Position numbers and translations under genes: made by a program. A DNA stretch of 47,977 bases from Pseudonocardia asaccharolytica DSM 44247 = NBRC 16224 (lineage in GTDB: Bacteria; Actinomycetota; Actinomycetes; Mycobacteriales; Pseudonocardiaceae), in NCBI RefSeq assembly GCF_000423625.1, contig NZ_AUII01000031.1, forward strand, positions 1-47,977, in the 5' to 3' direction. Shown in pieces: positions 24,343-35,529 of this stretch (positions within the stretch are counted from its first letter, which is position 1; each line of letters starts with the position of its first letter). The notes under the pieces were generated by a model. The model was given only the letters and a program-made list of their open reading frames with translations. It was not told the DNA's origin and did not search any database.

Positions 24343-25398
24343 TTACGCCGCGCTCAGCCGATAGGTGGTACCGCTGCTGCCCTGGACCCACGCCTCGGGC
24401 AGCGCCGCGGCCAGCGCGTGCTGCGCGCGCCAGCCGGTGCAGTGCCCCGGCACGACCAGTTCGGGGGCCATGGCCGTGAGTGCCTCGATGGTTGGCGGGA
24501 TGACCGGCTCGAAGGCCGGTCCGCCCAGATGCAGCCCGCCGAGCAGCGCGAGCAGCCGGCCGACCCCGGTGAGCCGCTGAGCGTGCCGGACGATGTTCAC
24601 CGCACCGGCGTGGCCGCATCCGGTGAGCACCAGCAGGCCGCGGTCGCGGACGTGCACGACCAGGGCCTGGTCGTCGATCACCAGTGGGTCATGCTCCCAT
24701 CCCGATCCGGTCCACGCCTGGTGTGCGGGTGGCATGCCGCGCTCGAACTCCGTGGTCCGGTCGATCTCGCCGGTGATCAGAACGCAGCCGTCGACCAGCA
24801 GCGAGGGATGGCGCCGTTCGATGACCTCGAACCCCTCACCGTTCAGGGCCCGCTTGCTCAGTGTCGGCAACTCGAACATGTCCTGGCCGGGGACGGCGAG
24901 CCGCCGCCGCGTCCAGACCAGCGGGTGCACGACCATCGGCAGGGTCCGGGCGCCGCGACGACCGGCCAGCCCGGCGAGGCCACCGACGTGGTCGAAATGC
25001 CCGTGGCTGAGCACGACGCCGTGGATCCCGCTCAGATCCACCCCGAGCCGGTCGGCGTTCGTGATCATCGCGTCCGGCGACAGCCCGGTGTCGAACAGCA
25101 GCGTCGTCGTGGTGTCGCCGCGACGCACGCTGACGAGCGCGGCGAACCCGTGCTCGGCGACGAGCCCGGTCGCCGTCTTCCCGCCCTCGAACTGGGGAGC
25201 GGCGGCGTGGCCGGTATCGAACCCGGCGCGCCGGGTGCGCTCGTCACCGGGCAGCAGCGCGTCGTAGACGTTGTCGACGAGGGTCGTGACCATCACCTCG
25301 TCGACCGGCTCGAGCGCGATCGGGTCGACGGCGGGGCCGGGCGCGGGGCGCGGCGTCGCCGCAACGACATCGGCCGGGCCGGGAGCAGCGTCGCACAT
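24343..25398 (-). CDS. MBL-fold metallo-hydrolase
   Basis: Metallo-beta-lactamase fold protein of about 351 residues. The metal-binding motif is LSHGHFDHVGG, with further ligand segments LTGCGHAGAVN and PGHCTGW. The layout (LFDTGLSPDAMITNADRLGVDLSGIHGVVLSHGHFDH) resembles the group annotated as dihydropterin ribofuranosylaminobenzene phosphate synthase-like, but its substrate is unknown. The ATG at 25398 lies just after the pheT terminator hairpin; the frame is open back to 25431 inside that hairpin region. TACCGT six bases before the ATG suggests a possible leaderless start. Confidence 0.82.
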   Translation of the reverse strand: MCDAAPGPADVVAATPRPAPGPAVDPIALEPVDEVMVTTLVDNVYDALLPGDERTRRAGFDTGHAAAPQFEGGKTATGLVAEHGFAALVSVRRGDTTTTLLFDTGLSPDAMITNADRLGVDLSGIHGVVLSHGHFDHVGGLAGLAGRRGARTLPMVVHPLVWTRRRLAVPGQDMFELPTLSKRALNGEGFEVIERRHPSLLVDGCVLITGEIDRTTEFERGMPPAHQAWTGSGWEHDPLVIDDQALVVHVRDRGLLVLTGCGHAGAVNIVRHAQRLTGVGRLLALLGGLHLGGPAFEPVIPPTIEALTAMAPELVVPGHCTGWRAQHALAAALPEAWVQGSSGTTYRLSAA

Positions 25399-25432
25399 GG
25401 CGCCACGGTAGCCGTATTCCCTGATCAGCAAG

Positions 25433-25480
25433 GCCCGTGAGTGCGTAACAGTGTTAGAACACTGTTACGCACTCACGGGC
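25433..25480 (-). terminator. 23-bp perfect inverted repeat after pheT
   Basis: Arms 25433-25455 (begins GCCCGTGAGTGCG) and 25458-25480 (ends CGCACTCACGGGC) pair perfectly; in practice this is a 22-bp stem with a 4-base loop. It starts three bases after the pheT stop, so it would end the infC-pheT transcript. There is no U-tract, as often in actinobacteria. The stem sequence GTGAGTGCGTAACAGTG is partly AT-containing, unlike the surroundings. Confidence 0.85.
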
Positions 25481-25483
25481 GCG

Positions 25484-27988
25484 TCAGCGCAGGACGGCAC
25501 CGAAGCGTTCGGCGGCCACGGCGACGGCGGCGTCGCGGGCGGCGTTGGCCTCTTCGTTGGTCAGCGTCCGCTCATCGGCGCGCAGCCGCAACGAGAACGC
25601 CAGCGACCGGCGCCCCGCCTCGACCTGCTCGCCGGTGTAGACGTCGAACAGCCGGACCTGCTCGAGCAGCTCGCCGCCGCCGTCGATCAGCGCCTCGGCC
25701 ACCTCGGCGGCCGGCACGTCCTCGGCCAGCACCAGCGCGACGTCGACCGAGATCGGCGGGTACGGCGACACCCGCGGCACCGGGCGCGCCTCGGTCAGCG
25801 GGATCGCGTCGAGATCCAGCTCCATGGCGACCGTGCGCGGCGGCAACCCGAGCGCATCGACGACCTTGGGATGCAGCTCCCCGGCGTGGCCGACGACCCA
25901 GTCGCCGACCCGCAGCGCCGCGCACCGCCCCGGATGGAACGGCGCCGGCTCGGCCTTGGTCACCCGCAGCTCGACCCCGCACGCCGTCCCGACCAGCCGC
26001 CCGGCCTCCACCGCATCCGCCCAGCCCGCCGGGCGCCCCGGCCCCCACCAGCCGCGCGGCTCGCGATCTCCGGCCAGCACCACGCCGACATGCACCGGCT
26101 GGGCCGGCAGCGCGGCCTCGATCTGCGCCATCTCCGCGTCGCTCGGCCGCTGCGCCACGCCGACCTCGGGCATCGCGACCGGCTCCGCATGCGGCAGCAC
26201 GACCTGCCCGATGTGATAGAGCGCGACGTCCTCCAGGCCCCGCGCCCGGTTGCGCACCAGCGCGTCGAGCAGCCCCGGCAGCAGCGTGGTGGCGAGCCGG
26301 TTGCGATCGGCGTCGATCGGGTTGAGCACCCCCACGGTGCGCCTGCGCGCGTCGTCGGCGGCGAGCCCGAAACCGTCCCACACCTCGTCACCAACGAACG
26401 GGAACGGCAGCACCTCGACGTGCCCGGCCTCGGCCAGCGCCCGCGACACCGCCCGCCGCCGCCGCTGCGCCGCGGTCAGCCCGCGGCCCGCGGGAGCCGC
26501 GGGCAGGACCGACGGGATCGCGTCGTAGCCCTCGAGCCGCAGCACCTCCTCGACCAGGTCGGCGGGCGCGGCGAGGTCCGGCCGCCACGACGGCGGGGTG
26601 GTGACGACGAGCCCCTTGCCGTCGTCCCCGGTCTCCAGCTCCACCGTGGCGCCGATCTGCCGGAGCCTGCGCACCGTCACGCCGCGTTCGTAGCGGACGC
26701 CCGCGATGCGGTCGGGCAGGTCGAGCGGCATCCGGACCGGCCGCGGCTCCGGCGCGGTGCCGACATCGGTCCGGCCGGGCTCGATCATGCCGCCGCCGTA
26801 CTCGACGAGCAGCGCGGCCGCGCGTTCGGCCGCGATCGGCGGCAGCTGCGGGTCGACGGAACGCTCGAACCGCTTCGACGCCTCGCTGGGCAGCCGGTGG
26901 CGGCGCGCGGCGCGCGCGATGGTCGCCGGGTCGAAGTGCGCGGCCTCGATGAGCACGTCGGCCGTGCTGCCGGGTTCGTGCGTCTCGGGAATCTCCGTCG
27001 AGGCCCCACCCATCACGCCGGCCAGCGCAATCGGACCCGAGTCGTCGGTGATGAGCAGGTCGTCGGGATCGAGGACGCGTTCGACGTCGTCGAGCGTGCG
27101 CAGCTTCTCCCCCGCCGCCGCCCGCCGCACGGCGATCTCACCGGTGAGCCGGGTGGCGTCGAAGGCATGCAGCGGCTGGCCGAGCTCGAGCATCACATAG
27201 TTGGTCACGTCGACGGTCAGCGAGATCGGCCGCATCCCCGCCGCGAGCAGCCTGCGCTGCATCCACCACGGGGTCGGTGCCGCCGGGTCCACCCCGGACA
27301 CCCGCCGGGCGACGTAGCGCAGACAGCCCGCCGCGTCGTCGATGCGCACCGGCCAGGACGGACGGTCTGCGTGCGGCACCTCGACCCGGGCGGCCGGGTC
27401 GGCGAAATCCGGGGCGTCGACGTCGAACGAGGCGGCGAGCTCGCGGGCCAGGCCGCGGATGGCGAAGCAGTATCCCCGGTCCGGAGTGACCGCGAGCTCG
27501 ATCACCGCGTCGTCGAGGCCGAGCAGCGCCTGCGCGTCGGCACCGGGCTCTGCGGTCCCCGGCGGCAGCACGAGGATGCCCGCGTGCTCGCTGCCGATGC
27601 CCAGCTCCCGCGCCGAGGCGATCATGCCGTCGGAGATGCGGCCGTAGGTCTTGCGCGCCGAGATCGCGAAGCCGCCGGGCAGCACCGATCCCGGGAGCGC
27701 GACGACGACGAGGTCGCCCGCGACGAAGTTGCGGGCCCCGCAGACGATGCCGCGCACGCCACCGTCCGTGGCGCCGACCTCGACCTGGCAGAACCGGATC
27801 GGCTTCTTGAACTCGGTGAGCTCCTCGATCTCCTGGACTCGGCCGACGACCAACGGACCGGTCAGCTCCGGGGCGCGGTGGACGTCCTCGACCTCGAGGC
27901 CGACCCGGACGAACGCCTCGGCGATCTCGTCCGGGTCGGTCGAGGGCAGGTCGAGGTGGTCAGCCACCCAGGACACGGGAACGCGCAC
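25484..27988 (-). CDS. pheT: Phenylalanyl-tRNA synthetase, beta subunit
   Basis: Forms the alpha2-beta2 enzyme with PheS and provides the editing and structural domains. The 834-residue protein shows the N-terminal MRVPVSWVADHLDLP, the EMAP/tRBD-like OB fold (VVGRVQEIEELTEFKKPIRFCQVEVG), the B3/B4 editing region, the B5 domain, and the C-terminal anticodon-binding FDX-ACB domain (PRVSPYPPISVDVALVLAEDVPAAEVAEAL...SLAFSLRLRADERTLT). GTG 27988 has AGAGGAG five bases upstream. It lies 25 bases after pheS. Confidence 0.97.
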   Translation of the reverse strand: MRVPVSWVADHLDLPSTDPDEIAEAFVRVGLEVEDVHRAPELTGPLVVGRVQEIEELTEFKKPIRFCQVEVGATDGGVRGIVCGARNFVAGDLVVVALPGSVLPGGFAISARKTYGRISDGMIASARELGIGSEHAGILVLPPGTAEPGADAQALLGLDDAVIELAVTPDRGYCFAIRGLARELAASFDVDAPDFADPAARVEVPHADRPSWPVRIDDAAGCLRYVARRVSGVDPAAPTPWWMQRRLLAAGMRPISLTVDVTNYVMLELGQPLHAFDATRLTGEIAVRRAAAGEKLRTLDDVERVLDPDDLLITDDSGPIALAGVMGGASTEIPETHEPGSTADVLIEAAHFDPATIARAARRHRLPSEASKRFERSVDPQLPPIAAERAAALLVEYGGGMIEPGRTDVGTAPEPRPVRMPLDLPDRIAGVRYERGVTVRRLRQIGATVELETGDDGKGLVVTTPPSWRPDLAAPADLVEEVLRLEGYDAIPSVLPAAPAGRGLTAAQRRRRAVSRALAEAGHVEVLPFPFVGDEVWDGFGLAADDARRRTVGVLNPIDADRNRLATTLLPGLLDALVRNRARGLEDVALYHIGQVVLPHAEPVAMPEVGVAQRPSDAEMAQIEAALPAQPVHVGVVLAGDREPRGWWGPGRPAGWADAVEAGRLVGTACGVELRVTKAEPAPFHPGRCAALRVGDWVVGHAGELHPKVVDALGLPPRTVAMELDLDAIPLTEARPVPRVSPYPPISVDVALVLAEDVPAAEVAEALIDGGGELLEQVRLFDVYTGEQVEAGRRSLAFSLRLRADERTLTNEEANAARDAAVAVAAERFGAVLR

Positions 27989-28013
27989 GCCAACTCCTCT
28001 TCTGCGCAGGTGG

Positions 28014-29925
<1,912 letters not shown>

Positions 29926-29939
29926 TCGGCCGGAGCCGG

Positions 29940-30326
29940 TCAGGCAGCGTTCCCGTTCTGCGACGCCTGGGTGGGCACGTTGGCCTTGGCCAGTTCGGCG
30001 AGCGCGGCGAACGCGGCGGGGTCGGAGACCGCGAGCTCGGCGAGGTTCTTGCGGTCGACCTCCACACCCGCGGCCTTGAGGCCCTGGATGAAGCGGTTGT
30101 AGGTGATGCCGTTGCCACGGGCGGCGGCGTTGATGCGAGTGATCCACAGCTGCCGGAAGTCGCCCTTGCGCGCGCGGCGGTCACGGTAGGCGTAGTTCAG
30201 CGAGTGGAGCACCTGCTCCTTCGCCTTGCGGTACAGCCGGGACCGCTGGCCGCGGTAGCCGCTCGCCAGCTCGAGGGTGGTCCGGCGCTTCTTGTGGGTG
30301 TTGACCGCGCGCTTCACGCGTGCCAT
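29940..30326 (-). CDS. rplT: Ribosomal protein L20
   Basis: Binds 23S rRNA early in large-subunit assembly. The sequence [15 protein letters not shown]...[46 protein letters not shown] is diagnostic. The 128-residue length is normal. It follows rpmI in the translation-factor operon. Confidence 0.98.
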   Translation of the reverse strand: MARVKRAVNTHKKRRTTLELASGYRGQRSRLYRKAKEQVLHSLNYAYRDRRARKGDFRQLWITRINAAARGNGITYNRFIQGLKAAGVEVDRKNLAELAVSDPAAFAALAELAKANVPTQASQNGNAA

Positions 30327-30399
30327 GGCAGTGATCCTGTCTCTCGTGCGGCCACGTCGGATCGGTCACCGACCGGCCGGGGTCAGCGGGTGGGAGGGC

Positions 30400-30594
30400 T
30401 CAGCGTCCGAGCAACTTCTTCACGCGCTTGACGTCCGCCTTCGCCACCGGGACGGTGCCGGACAGGTCGCGCTTCTCCTTGCTGGACTTCACCTCGAGGC
30501 GGTGGCGCAGACCGGCCTGTTGGCGGCGGAGCTTGCCGGTGCCGGTGATCCGGACCCGCTTCGCGGTCCCGCTGTGGGTTTTGTTCTTGGGCAT
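30400..30594 (-). CDS. rpmI: Ribosomal protein L35
   Basis: Small, basic 64-residue large-subunit protein. [31 protein letters not shown] is a typical actinobacterial L35 start. It lies between infC and rplT, the universal order. Confidence 0.98.
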   Translation of the reverse strand: MPKNKTHSGTAKRVRITGTGKLRRQQAGLRHRLEVKSSKEKRDLSGTVPVAKADVKRVKKLLGR

Positions 30595-30641
30595 GACTGA
30601 TCCGTTCGTGTCGTGCGATACGTTCCGGGCTGGGACCCGGC

Positions 30642-31199
30642 TCAGGCCTCCCGCTCCCGCGCGGGGGCCGCGGCACGGGGTTTGGCCGCCTTCTTGTTCG
30701 GAGCGAGCACCATCGTCATGTTGCGGCCGTCCTGCTTCGGTGCGGCCTCGACCGTACCCAGCTCGGCCACATCGTCGGCGAGGCGCTGCAGCAACCGGAA
30801 CCCGAGTTCGGGCCGGGACTGCTCGCGGCCGCGGAACATGATCGTGACCTTGACCTTGTTACCACCCTCGAGGAAGCGCACGACATTGCGCTTCTTCGTC
30901 TCGTAGTCGTGGGTGTCGATCTTCGGCCGGAGCTTCTGCTCTTTGATCACGGTGAGCTGCTGGTTCCGGCGGGACTCGCGGGCCTTCTGCGCGCTCTCGT
31001 ACTTGAACTTGCCGTAGTCCATGAGTTTGCAGACGGGCGGGCGAGCCGCAGCGGCGACCTCGACGAGGTCGAGCTCGGCTTCCTGCGCCAGCCGCAGTGC
31101 GTCCTCGATACGCACGATGCCGACCTGCTCGCCGTTCGGGCCGACAAGTCGGACCTCGGGAACGCGGATGCGGTCGTTGATGCGCGTCTCAGTGCTGAT
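30642..31199 (-). CDS. infC: Translation initiation factor IF-3, AUC start
   Basis: IF-3 prevents premature subunit joining and checks start-codon selection. The protein has the two IF-3 domains: [27 protein letters not shown]...[15 protein letters not shown] and [36 protein letters not shown]...[13 protein letters not shown] choose the ATC codon at 31199 because GAGGAG lies five bases upstream and the family N-terminus (ISTETRIND) begins there. A longer frame from 31252 would put this ribosome site inside the gene. Rare starts are a known hallmark of infC, used for autoregulation. The protein has 185 residues. Confidence 0.93.
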   Translation of the reverse strand: MSTETRINDRIRVPEVRLVGPNGEQVGIVRIEDALRLAQEAELDLVEVAAAARPPVCKLMDYGKFKYESAQKARESRRNQQLTVIKEQKLRPKIDTHDYETKKRNVVRFLEGGNKVKVTIMFRGREQSRPELGFRLLQRLADDVAELGTVEAAPKQDGRNMTMVLAPNKKAAKPRAAAPAREREA

Positions 31200-31524
31200 G
31201 GGGTCTCCTCGTATAGACGTCTGTCTTCGGCGACGACAAGCGAGACCCATTGATACGGCGCCGAGGCATCGCCTCGACGTCGGACCGGACCCGGCCACCG
31301 CTGGTGGCTGCGGGTGGGAGCGGGGCTCCACTTGATCGCCCTGGCGTAGGGACAACGCACGACAGGGTGGTCGCATTCCGCAGGGTACACGATCGCCGGT
31401 CGTCTCCGCGCGGGCCGTGACACCCGTACGGGCAGCTGGTGGCCCCAGCGTCCGCTCACCCAGCCCGGAAGCCGCAGCTGCACTAGCCTCACCCGGTGGA
31501 CGGAATCCGAGCAGGACGGCGGCG
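31200..31524. promoter_or_regulatory. infC leader and divergent promoter region
   Basis: No gene is seen in these 325 bases. The minus-strand leader of infC contains a perfect small hairpin CGAGGC/GCCTCG (near 31263-31277) and GC-rich pairings (CCACC/GGTGG near 31296-31308), which could serve attenuation. I could not find a confident -35/-10 pair for infC; TACCCT (31382-31387, minus) is a candidate -10. On the plus strand TAGCCT (31484-31489) is a candidate -10 for the next gene. Confidence 0.4.
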
Positions 31525-32481
31525 ATGAGCGGAATGGTGGCCGAACGGGCCGACGGCCCGTTCGCCCATCCGTCCCTGTTCGCGCATTCGGCCCTGTTCT
31601 ACCGGGGCGACGCGGACTATCTCGGCGGGACCGTCCCGTTCATCCTCGACGGGCTTGCGGCCGGCGAGCCGGTCACGGTGGCCGTGCCCCGGTGGAACCT
31701 GAGGCTGCTGCGGGCCGAGCTCGGCTCCGCGGCCGAACAGGTGCGGCTGCTCGACATGACCGAGGTGGGACGCAACCCCGGGCGGATCCTGGTCGGGGTG
31801 CTGCACGCGGCGGCCGATCGCCACCCGGGCCGGCACGTGCGCATCATCGGCGAGCCGGTGTGGCCCGGCCGGACCGAGCTGGAACGCCCCGCCTGCGCCC
31901 GGCACGAGGCGCTGATCAATCTGTCGTTCCGGGGCCGCCGGGCCACCATCCTGTGCCCCTACGACGCGGCCAACCTCCCCTCGGCGCACCTGGCGGACGC
32001 CGCGCAGACCCATCCCGTGCTGATCGAGGAGGGCCAACGGCGCGACAGTCACCGCTACGCCCCCGCCCGCACCATCGCCCGGACGAACAGACCACTGCCC
32101 GAACCCGCCGCCGCGCAGGAGTTCACGTTCGACCTGCCGCGGTTGCACCTCGCGCGCCGCTTCGCCGCGGACGCGGCCCGGCGCGCCGGGCTGACCGTGG
32201 CCCGCACCGACGACTTCACCCTGGCGATCGGCGAGCTGACCGCCAACAGCATCCGGCACGGAGGTGGGAGCGGGAGGTTGCGGGTGTGGATCGAGCACGG
32301 GCTGCTCGTCGGCGAGGTCCGGGACGCGGGCCGGCTGGCGGACCCCCTCGCGGGCCGGCGACCGGCAACCCCCCGGCAGCTCAGCGGGCGAGGGCTGCTC
32401 ATGGTCCACCACCTGGCCGACCTCGTCCGGACGCACACCGGCCCGGACGGCACGACGACGCGGGCATACCTGCGGCTCTGA
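31525..32481 (+). CDS. MEDS-domain/HATPase anti-sigma-type regulator
   Basis: A 318-residue two-domain signalling protein. Residues about 10-180 form a MEDS (DcmR-type sensory) domain: [35 protein letters not shown]...[11 protein letters not shown]...[19 protein letters not shown]. Residues about 190-318 form an RsbW-like HATPase: [20 protein letters not shown] (N box E/N) and [15 protein letters not shown] (G box). Such proteins are common in actinomycetes, where they may bind sigma factors or their antagonists. The ATG at 31525 follows AGGA. Its end is 30 bases from the end of the BTAD regulator (convergent). Confidence 0.87.
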   Translation: MSGMVAERADGPFAHPSLFAHSALFYRGDADYLGGTVPFILDGLAAGEPVTVAVPRWNLRLLRAELGSAAEQVRLLDMTEVGRNPGRILVGVLHAAADRHPGRHVRIIGEPVWPGRTELERPACARHEALINLSFRGRRATILCPYDAANLPSAHLADAAQTHPVLIEEGQRRDSHRYAPARTIARTNRPLPEPAAAQEFTFDLPRLHLARRFAADAARRAGLTVARTDDFTLAIGELTANSIRHGGGSGRLRVWIEHGLLVGEVRDAGRLADPLAGRRPATPRQLSGRGLLMVHHLADLVRTHTGPDGTTTRAYLRL

Positions 32482-32511
32482 GCCGCCCGGTCAGCTCGCC
32501 GCGGCGGATGG

Positions 32512-35490
32512 TCACGGAGGAACTGGCGGTGTAGCTGGCGAGTGCCGCCGCGACCTGCTCCTTGCCGTTGTCGACCAGCCCGTCGATGACCTGATCGGGG
32601 CCGTGAGCCGCCGCGCGTACGTCACCGCCCCCGCGTCGCCGAGCGCGGCGCCCTCGGCCACCGCCTCGGTGAACGCCGGGCCGAGCGCGGCGCGCGCCGC
32701 GCGTTCCGCGGAGCGCACCCGCGCGAAGTCCGCCCCGTACGCCTGCGGGGCCAGCGGGCTCGCCCGGCTCGCGCCCAGGAGCACCGCGACGTCGCGGTGT
32801 CGACCCAGCCGGGACAGCGCCTCCACCAGCGCGCGCATCGCGATCCACAGCTGGGCCCACGCGCCGTGCGCGTGCCAGTGGTCGATCAGCGGACCGAACG
32901 CGGTGAGCGCGGCGACCGGATCGTCCCCGGCGCGGGCGGCGGTCGTGAGCAGGGTGTGCCGCGCAAGCCCAGCGACGAAGTCCGAACCGGCCTCCTCGGC
33001 GAGGGCGACCGCCTCCTTCAGGTACCGCACCGCCCGGGCGTCCCCCGTCGCAGCTCGTCGCTCGCCCCGCGCGTACGCCAGCCAGGCCCGCACCGTCGGG
33101 GCCTCGCTGTGGCCCGCGAGGTCGGCGAGCGCGGACTCGTGCTCGGCGGCGGCGTCGTCGCCGGCGTACGCGGACTCGAGCACCGGATCGACCGCCGCCA
33201 TCACCAGCGTCTCGCGGTCGCCGGCCCGCGCCGCGAGCTCGCAGGCCCGCCGCGCGTGCCGGAGCCCCGCGGCGAGGTCGCCGCGGAAGCTGCAGACCTC
33301 GCTCAGCGCCCAGTGGGCGTCGCGGGCGGCGGTCGGGTTGCCAGCCGCCCCCGCGACGGCGACCGCCCGCCCCGCCACGGCCTCGGCGTCGGCCATGTCG
33401 CCGCGCCGCCACCGCGCCGTGGCGAGCTGCCCGAGCAGCCGCGCCACCAGCGGGTGGGCGGTCACGGGCGGCGCCGGTCCCAGCGCGCCCACCTCGTCGA
33501 GCGTCCGCTCCACCACCAGCATCAGGTCGGCCCGGGCGCGCAGGTAGCCGAGCCGGCCGAACGGCACGGTGAGCCGGAGCAGGTCATCCACCGGGCCGGA
33601 CTCGCAGAGCCAGGCGTGCGCGCGGCGCAGGTCGGCGAGGTGCGCATCGAACCGGCCGACGGCGGCGGGCTCGTCCCGGCCCTGACGGTCGGCCATCACC
33701 TCCTCGACCAGCCGCAGCGCCCAGGCGGCGTGCCGGGCCCGCAGCTCGGTCCCGGCCGGATCGGCGGCCAGCCGGGACCGGCCGAACGCGCGCAACGTCT
33801 CCAGCATCCCGAACCGGGCGGGCTCCCCGGGCACCCGGACCACCAGCGAGCGGTCCACCAGGTCGGGCAGGGCATCGGTCGGGCCGCAGACGGCCGCGAT
33901 CGCAGCGTGCTCCACCGGCCCAACGAACACCGCGAGGCGGTCGAACAGCAGCCGCTGCACGTCGTCGAGCAGGCCATAGGACCACGCGACGACGTCGCGC
34001 AGCGAGCGATGTCGCGCCGACGCGGTCCGCTGCCCGCCGCGGAGCACCTCGAACGGACGGTCCATGGCCTCCATCAGCCCCGCCAGCCCGAGGGCCGGGG
34101 CGCGCGCGGCGGCCAGCTCCAGCGCGAGCGGAAGGCCGTCGAGGCGCCGGCACAGCGCGGTGACCAGCTCCGTCGGCCCGTCGACGCCCGCTCCGGCGGC
34201 GCGCATCCGGTCGATCAGCAGCTCCGCCGCCGCGGGCGGATCCAGCGGCTGGACCGGCACCACGAACTCGGCGTCGACCCGCAGCGGCTCGCGGCTCGTC
34301 GCGAGCACGTCCACCCCGTCGGTGCCGGTGACCACCGCTTCGACGAGTGCCGCCACCTCGTCGGCGACGTGCTCGCAGTTGTCCAGCACGAGCAGCTGCG
34401 CGCGCACGGCGAGCATCCGCACCGCGCGGTCGACGACCGCGGAACCCGCGCCGCCGTCGTCGGCGAGGCGGAGCGCCGCGGCGAGGGCGGGCGCCACATC
34501 GCTCGGGCCGCCGTCCCCGAGCGCCACGACCACGACGCCGTCCGCGTACCGGCCCGCCACCTCCGCGGCGACGTGGGTTGCGAGCCGCGTCTTGCCCACC
34601 CCGCCCGCGCCGCAGAGCGTGACGATCCGGCGGTCGCCGAGCAGCGCGGCGACGCGTGCGACGTCGTCGTCGCGGCCGATGAACGCGCTCGCCGGCACCC
34701 GCACCGGCCGTCCGGCCTGCGGCGCCGCGTCCCTGGCCACCGGCTCGAGCTCCTGGCGGAGCACCTGCTGCTCCAGCGACCGCAGCTCGGGTGCCGGGTC
34801 CAGACCCAAGTCCTCGGCCAGCCGACTGCGCAGCCGGGTGAGGCACGCCAGCGCGTCGCTCTGTCGGCCCGCCGCGACCAGTACGCGCGCCAGCAGCGCC
34901 ACGGCCGACTCGCGCAGGGGCTCGGCGCGGACGAGCGCCTCGCCCGCGGCGACGGCCTCCCCGGCGCGCCCGGTCGACAGCAACGCCGCCACGTGCTGCT
35001 CGGCCGCCGCCGACCGCAGCTCGGCGAGCCGCGCGACCTCCGGCTCGACCGACGGGTGGTCCAGCTCGGGGTAGGGCCGACCGCGCCAGAGTCGCAGCGC
35101 CGCCTCGAGCAGCCGCAGCCGCTCGGTCGCGTCGCCCGCCGCCGCGGCGGCCGCAAGATGATCGGCGAACGCCGTCGCGTCGATGTCGGCGCGCGCCGCC
35201 GTGAGCCGGTAGCCCTCGGGTGTGGTGGCGATCCCGACCTGCGGCGGCAGCAGCCGGCGCAGCCGGGCCACGACGGTCTGCACGCCCCCGACAGGGTGGG
35301 CGGGCGGCTCGTCCCACACGAGCTCGGCGAGCACACCGGTGCTCACCGCGGTATCGGCGTGGGCGGCGAGGGCGGCCAACAGCCGTCGTTGCCGCGCGGA
35401 CCCGGCCCGGATCGGCCCGTCGGGGCCGTGCAGCTCCAGCGGCCCGAGGACACCGATCGCCGTCACCACGCCATCGTGACAGCGGGTCAC
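32512..35490 (-). CDS. BTAD/NB-ARC (AfsR/SARP-like) transcriptional regulator
   Basis: Large ATP-dependent regulator (992 residues). Order: OmpR-type winged helix (IGVLGPLELHGPDGPIRAGSARQRRLLAALA, residues about 10-95), BTAD helical domain (to about 250), NB-ARC ATPase with Walker A GAGGVGKTRL and Walker B LLVLDNCEH, then a TPR-like C-terminus. The first in-frame GTG is 35490; GTGs at 35469 and 35466 match the family N-terminus better, and a CCCGCTGTC motif lies between. The last 30 residues (APIRSSTGWSTTARSRSRR...) look out of frame, and the adjacent frame (HGPDQVIDGLVDNGKEQVAAALASY) has far more normal codon use, suggesting a C-terminal frameshift. Confidence 0.88.
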   Translation of the reverse strand: MTRCHDGVVTAIGVLGPLELHGPDGPIRAGSARQRRLLAALAAHADTAVSTGVLAELVWDEPPAHPVGGVQTVVARLRRLLPPQVGIATTPEGYRLTAARADIDATAFADHLAAAAAAGDATERLRLLEAALRLWRGRPYPELDHPSVEPEVARLAELRSAAAEQHVAALLSTGRAGEAVAAGEALVRAEPLRESAVALLARVLVAAGRQSDALACLTRLRSRLAEDLGLDPAPELRSLEQQVLRQELEPVARDAAPQAGRPVRVPASAFIGRDDDVARVAALLGDRRIVTLCGAGGVGKTRLATHVAAEVAGRYADGVVVVALGDGGPSDVAPALAAALRLADDGGAGSAVVDRAVRMLAVRAQLLVLDNCEHVADEVAALVEAVVTGTDGVDVLATSREPLRVDAEFVVPVQPLDPPAAAELLIDRMRAAGAGVDGPTELVTALCRRLDGLPLALELAAARAPALGLAGLMEAMDRPFEVLRGGQRTASARHRSLRDVVAWSYGLLDDVQRLLFDRLAVFVGPVEHAAIAAVCGPTDALPDLVDRSLVVRVPGEPARFGMLETLRAFGRSRLAADPAGTELRARHAAWALRLVEEVMADRQGRDEPAAVGRFDAHLADLRRAHAWLCESGPVDDLLRLTVPFGRLGYLRARADLMLVVERTLDEVGALGPAPPVTAHPLVARLLGQLATARWRRGDMADAEAVAGRAVAVAGAAGNPTAARDAHWALSEVCSFRGDLAAGLRHARRACELAARAGDRETLVMAAVDPVLESAYAGDDAAAEHESALADLAGHSEAPTVRAWLAYARGERRAATGDARAVRYLKEAVALAEEAGSDFVAGLARHTLLTTAARAGDDPVAALTAFGPLIDHWHAHGAWAQLWIAMRALVEALSRLGRHRDVAVLLGASRASPLAPQAYGADFARVRSAERAARAALGPAFTEAVAEGAALGDAGAVTYARRLTAPIRSSTGWSTTARSRSRRHSPATPPVPP

Positions 35491-35529
35491 CGCCCTCGGT
35501 AGCCGGAACGCCGGCCGTGGCCGCCGGGG

